Made by a program: the position numbers and the translations under genes. Under the pieces are notes generated by a model. The model had not been told where the DNA came from and did not search any database. It was given only the letters and a program-made list of their open reading frames with translations. A stretch of 64,000 nucleotides of DNA, taken from the NCBI GenBank assembly GCA_038531745.1, contig JBCBBJ010000006.1, forward strand, positions 62,001-126,000, given 5' to 3'. This document shows, in pieces, positions 60,747-64,000 of the stretch; within the stretch, counting starts at the first letter, position 1; every line of letters starts with the position of its first letter. Origin of the DNA: CALLPQ01 sp038531745 (lineage in GTDB: Bacteria; Pseudomonadota; Alphaproteobacteria; Caulobacterales; Parvularculaceae).

Positions 60747-63700
60747 ATGGCGCATAGGGCAACCCGCGCCTTTTTGGTTGGCTGTCTGGTTGTCGCTGGC
60801 GTCCTGGCGGCGGGCTATGGCGGCGTGCGCCTGTGGGTAAATGCGAACAGCCCCAGCCATGTGGCTAATCAGTTTACCGGGGCGCTGGCCCGCGGTGATC
60901 ATCACGGTGCGGTGCATCATGGTGAACGGCTTCTCACCCTGCTAGATCGTCCGGCTCCACACCCTCTGCAAAGACTGGTTCAACAACCATCTGTTCCGGC
61001 AATCAATCCGCACGCGGTGCGCCATCGCCTTGCCCGGGCGCAACGGCGTCTGGGCAACCATCGCCGCAGCGTTACGCTTCTCGAAACGGTGCTGAGTGAT
61101 GCGCCGTCGCGTAATCTTAGCCCGCTTGATCGGCTTGCCCTCGAAAGTGATTTGGCCCAGGCCCATCTTTTGGCTGGCGACCTTGCCAAGGGTGTTGCGA
61201 TCCTTGCGTCCTTTCTTGAGCTATCGGGGGATGGGGCGTTTCAAATGCCCGATGATCAGTGCCAAGACTTTTTAGTATTAGACCCGCTTGACCTCGGCGG
61301 TAACACGCAACCCAAAGCACCGTCCGGCCGTGCTTGTCTCGCCCCGGCCTATGGGAAGGCTGTGCTGGCTGCTGGCGATATTTTCGCGCAAACCCTGCCG
61401 CTTGTGAGCGCGGGCAGCCGCCTGCGCGGTGATGTGGCCGGACAACTTGCCTCGGCCCAGCAGATGCTCACCCTTGGCAGTTTTTACGCCGTTCACCAGA
61501 CGCACCTTTATGCCGGGGCGGGACTACTCTCGGCAGCCTATGAAAGCCGCCTTGCGCTCCTGCCCAACACGGCCCGTGATCTTACCCATGTGGCCCTGAT
61601 CCTTGCGCCGCTTTATCAACGACTGGGCCGCACCGACGATGCCGAAGCGCTTATGCTAGGCGCCTTGCGGGCAGAGGAAAGCCAGCATGGCGCGCTGGTG
61701 CCCGCCAGGCGCGAAGAGCCGAACGGGGCCGACGCAATCGAAGATATGGCGACGCAGCATCTGGGGCTTTATCTATCCCACCTTGCCGATATTTATGTGC
61801 ATCAAGGTCGGTATACGGAAGGCCTTGCCTTGCGCAATCATTTTCAGGCGCAATTGCAAGACAGCCGCCAGCAAACGCTGGCGCGCACGGCACGCTATCT
61901 TGAGGAGATCAGACAGGACATAGCGGCTAATCGCGCAGACATTACACAACCGGTTTTGGCAGGGCGCACCGAGGCAGGCAGCACACAAACCCTGACGCCG
62001 CCTGATGATCTTGTACGGGCCTCAGCTTATGCCATCCCTGTGCGGATCAACCGTCGGCGTGACATTTCCAACAATGAAGACGACACGCTAAAAAGCGCAA
62101 GCGCTAACCCGGTAAAATTGCGTTTGGCAAAAGAGGCAATTCCCGGCGATGAATATGCCAATATGCCCATTCAATTGTCGCGGATGATGGCCTATTGCGC
62201 GGACCTGGCGCGCGGCGAGGTCATTGCCGTGGCGGCGGGCTATCATGACGCCGGGCAGGACAGCGCCCACACCAAAGCGGCCCATGCATACCCCTCACCC
62301 GCCGCCCAGGCCGAGCATCAATTGGGCCTTGCGGTTGATTTCGAAGTCAATGGTCGGCGCATGCGCACCGCCGATGAAAGCTGGCTCTGTTTTACCGAAA
62401 ATGCCTATCGCTTCGGGTTCATCGCCTCACTCACGGGTCACCGGACTACCGCTGGCGCCGATGCACTCCCATCACAACCTCCCCCATGGCAGCCTGCACC
62501 CTGGCATTGGCGGTTCGTGGGCCGGGACGCAGCGCAATTGTTCCGCGAACTCGGCTCGCCCATGGCACCGCAAGCCTTCCTCGCCGCGCTTGAGTGCTAT
62601 GCAGCCCAGCCCGAAGCGCGCGCGCCCATTTCGTTGGCACAAACCTGTCAGTATCGCGATTATCAGGGTAGCCCTACACTGAATGACGCGTCAGCCGCAC
62701 CCGCATCGGCATCCAGCAACACCCTCACCGGCTTGCGCAGTGGTGACCCCGTCACGCCGCCCCTTGATGCCATGGACCGCGCCCTCGCCTATGGCCCCGC
62801 CTTCACGAGCCGGGGGCGGTTTTTGAATGCCCATACGCTTTACGCCAATGCGCTGAAGGAAAGCGAAGCCCCTAACCGGACGCGCGCGACGCCCATTTCT
62901 GCCGAGCGTTCATTTGTCATGGGCTTGCTCGCCGACAATTACGAACGGCGCGGCATGGTTAGCCATGCCACCGCGTTGCGCGCGCAAATGGCCCGTCTTG
63001 TGCGGGCCCGGATCTTTGCGCTCGACGCTAACGCCTCGGCGGGAACCGACCACACCATTGCCCGGCCAGTGAGCAAAACCGTGGCGTTACCCGCCTCCTA
63101 CGCGCCGGGCGATCTTGTCCGTGCGGCAGACTTTGGCATTCCGGTGAGCAAAGACCCGGCGCTTGACGAAATGAAAATTCGTCTGGCTGCGGATGATCCG
63201 GAAAACTGGCAGGAAAGTGTTGGCGCAACACTGCCCGGTCGTCTGCGCGAACTTTTAGCCGTTTGCAGTGCGCAGGATAATGACCGCGCCTTGTCCCTGC
63301 GTTCCGGTTATCGGGCTTACAAAACGCAAGCGTCCCTATTTCAGCGTTTACGCCATCGCGGCACAGTAACACCGCCAGGCTATTCAGAGCACCAGACGGG
63401 TCTTGGCATCGACATTGATATCAATGGCAGTTTTATGCGCGAGCGCGACCGCGCCTTTACGTGTTTTCAGGAGAATGCCCATCATTACGGCTTCATCCTG
63501 TCTTATCCGAAAGGCAATCGCTATCTGCCGGGTAAGGATACCTTTGAGCCCTGGCACTGGCGTTATGTGGGCGTCGACGTGGCCCGGCTTTTTCATCGCA
63601 GCGGTCCCGCCAGCCATCCGCAGGAATTTTTGGCCGCCCTGCCCTGCTACCAGGCGCAGGAAGACGCGCGCACCCGCGGCCTTGAGGGCGATCTGAAGGA

Positions 63701-63935
63701 CTATTGCCTCTATGAGGATCCGAGCCTTGAAGCGACCGACAAAGAGCGGGCCGCCGTTGCCGTTGCCGCGTTTGAGGAACAACAACGCCGGCAACGCGAG
63801 GCCGAGGAGCAAGCGCAAGCCGCGCGCGACGCCGCAGAGGGCGTAAACCAAGACGATCCGGCGGCGTTGATCCTCACCCCGGAAGATGCGGCCCGGATTT
63901 TGAATACCCCCACGCAAAGCGGCACGAACCGCTAA
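60747..63935 (+). CDS. Tandem M15B (VanY-type) D,D-carboxypeptidase with TPR-like helical region
   Basis: 1062 residues. One N-terminal membrane anchor (FLVGCLVVAGVLAAGYGGV), helical repeats (about 30-400), then two VanY modules. Module 1 has AEHQLGLAVDFE (His524, Asp531) and APWHWR (His587), but the catalytic Glu before PWH is Ala584. Module 2 has SEHQTGLGIDID (His882, Asp889) and EPWHWR (Glu934, His937), complete. A second short helical region and a Glu/Arg/Ala-rich coiled tail follow. The active module should trim D-Ala from peptidoglycan stem peptides; the first may only bind. GAGGCG precedes the ATG at 60747. Confidence 0.87.
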   Translation: MAHRATRAFLVGCLVVAGVLAAGYGGVRLWVNANSPSHVANQFTGALARGDHHGAVHHGERLLTLLDRPAPHPLQRLVQQPSVPAINPHAVRHRLARAQRRLGNHRRSVTLLETVLSDAPSRNLSPLDRLALESDLAQAHLLAGDLAKGVAILASFLELSGDGAFQMPDDQCQDFLVLDPLDLGGNTQPKAPSGRACLAPAYGKAVLAAGDIFAQTLPLVSAGSRLRGDVAGQLASAQQMLTLGSFYAVHQTHLYAGAGLLSAAYESRLALLPNTARDLTHVALILAPLYQRLGRTDDAEALMLGALRAEESQHGALVPARREEPNGADAIEDMATQHLGLYLSHLADIYVHQGRYTEGLALRNHFQAQLQDSRQQTLARTARYLEEIRQDIAANRADITQPVLAGRTEAGSTQTLTPPDDLVRASAYAIPVRINRRRDISNNEDDTLKSASANPVKLRLAKEAIPGDEYANMPIQLSRMMAYCADLARGEVIAVAAGYHDAGQDSAHTKAAHAYPSPAAQAEHQLGLAVDFEVNGRRMRTADESWLCFTENAYRFGFIASLTGHRTTAGADALPSQPPPWQPAPWHWRFVGRDAAQLFRELGSPMAPQAFLAALECYAAQPEARAPISLAQTCQYRDYQGSPTLNDASAAPASASSNTLTGLRSGDPVTPPLDAMDRALAYGPAFTSRGRFLNAHTLYANALKESEAPNRTRATPISAERSFVMGLLADNYERRGMVSHATALRAQMARLVRARIFALDANASAGTDHTIARPVSKTVALPASYAPGDLVRAADFGIPVSKDPALDEMKIRLAADDPENWQESVGATLPGRLRELLAVCSAQDNDRALSLRSGYRAYKTQASLFQRLRHRGTVTPPGYSEHQTGLGIDIDINGSFMRERDRAFTCFQENAHHYGFILSYPKGNRYLPGKDTFEPWHWRYVGVDVARLFHRSGPASHPQEFLAALPCYQAQEDARTRGLEGDLKDYCLYEDPSLEATDKERAAVAVAAFEEQQRRQREAEEQAQAARDAAEGVNQDDPAALILTPEDAARILNTPTQSGTNR

Positions 63936-64000
63936 ATTCTCACGAGGGCTGTGTCCGGTTGCGCCGGTCGCCTCGGTTGCGCGGGATCAATATGACACAC
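63936..64000. other. Right-edge non-coding stretch
   Basis: 65 bp after the VanY-type gene. ATG at 63992 with GCGGGA upstream may open the next gene, which runs off the window. Confidence 0.3.

Noticed and set aside
1..64000. tRNA, tmRNA, rRNA or integrase/transposase genes
   Set aside because: I looked for T-loop-like motifs, IS ends and recombinase signatures by eye and found none; short RNAs could be missed.

Overview
The window reads as a piece of an alphaproteobacterial chromosome, GC-rich by eye. The assignment rests on gene content and order: fabA-fabB-fabI together, a dgt-SPOR-nagZ run, xseB beside dxs, a DUF2794 protein, a short conserved alphaproteobacterial protein at 37234-37443, and crtB/crtI carotenoid genes. 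I cannot name a genus; Kordiimonadales, Iodidimonadales or a neighbouring order would fit. About 62 protein genes are supported. I found no rRNA, tRNA, CRISPR array, transposase or integrase.

Layout. 0.4-2.6 kb: an ATP-grasp-like protein, a metallo-beta-lactamase-fold hydrolase and a small membrane protein. 2.8-6.1 kb: an accessory patch, with a lipoprotein gene broken by an AT-rich cassette carrying two small minus-strand ORFs, then DUF2141 and VOC genes and an AT-rich orphan gene. 6.4-11.3 kb: a hydroxyacid dehydrogenase, an SH3-like secreted protein, then fabA, fabB, a 61-residue membrane protein and fabI. 11.3-25.8 kb: many peptidase-like and envelope genes (an RTX protein with a zinc-peptidase motif, an S41-like protein, an SppA-like protease, a lipoprotein, a MoxR ATPase, a LuxR-type regulator with a membrane histidine kinase, a large metzincin-like lipoprotein, DUF805, a UDG-family protein). 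25.9-38.2 kb: mostly housekeeping (PPOX and GFA genes, dxs, xseB, nagZ, SPOR, dgt, erpA, a nitroreductase, xthA, an XRE/S24 regulator, gph). 38.3-46.1 kb: glmU, rpiA, gor, a YbjN protein, rsmB and a Bax-inhibitor-1 protein. 46.3-64 kb: TTC38, DUF2794, an AEC transporter, DM13, purA, crtB-crtI with a sterol-desaturase-type gene, YceI with cytochrome b561, a phosphodiester glycosidase coupled to a nitroreductase, and a 1062-residue protein with two VanY-type domains.

How genes work together. fabA/fabB/fabI form an unsaturated fatty acid and elongation operon. dxs supplies isoprenoid precursors that crtB and crtI turn into carotenoids. glmU, nagZ and the VanY-type protein serve peptidoglycan synthesis and turnover, with the SPOR protein as a likely septal binder. 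YceI/cytochrome b561, gor, the nitroreductases and PPOX/GFA form a loose redox and stress set.

Non-coding structure is the less ordinary part. Three copies of a ~105-bp element with paired GC-rich palindromes lie at 27.5, 42.5 and 50.1 kb, and a different large inverted repeat lies at 35.9 kb. There is a G-rich tandem repeat at 6.3 kb, three 14-bp iterons at 50.0 kb, and a duplicated ~29-bp operator/promoter-like sequence in front of the XRE regulator. I did not find a clear new defence or biosynthetic system. The most unusual items are the split lipoprotein with its cassette, a nitroreductase with no canonical start codon in frame with the erpA stop, and the tandem VanY protein whose first domain has lost its catalytic glutamate.
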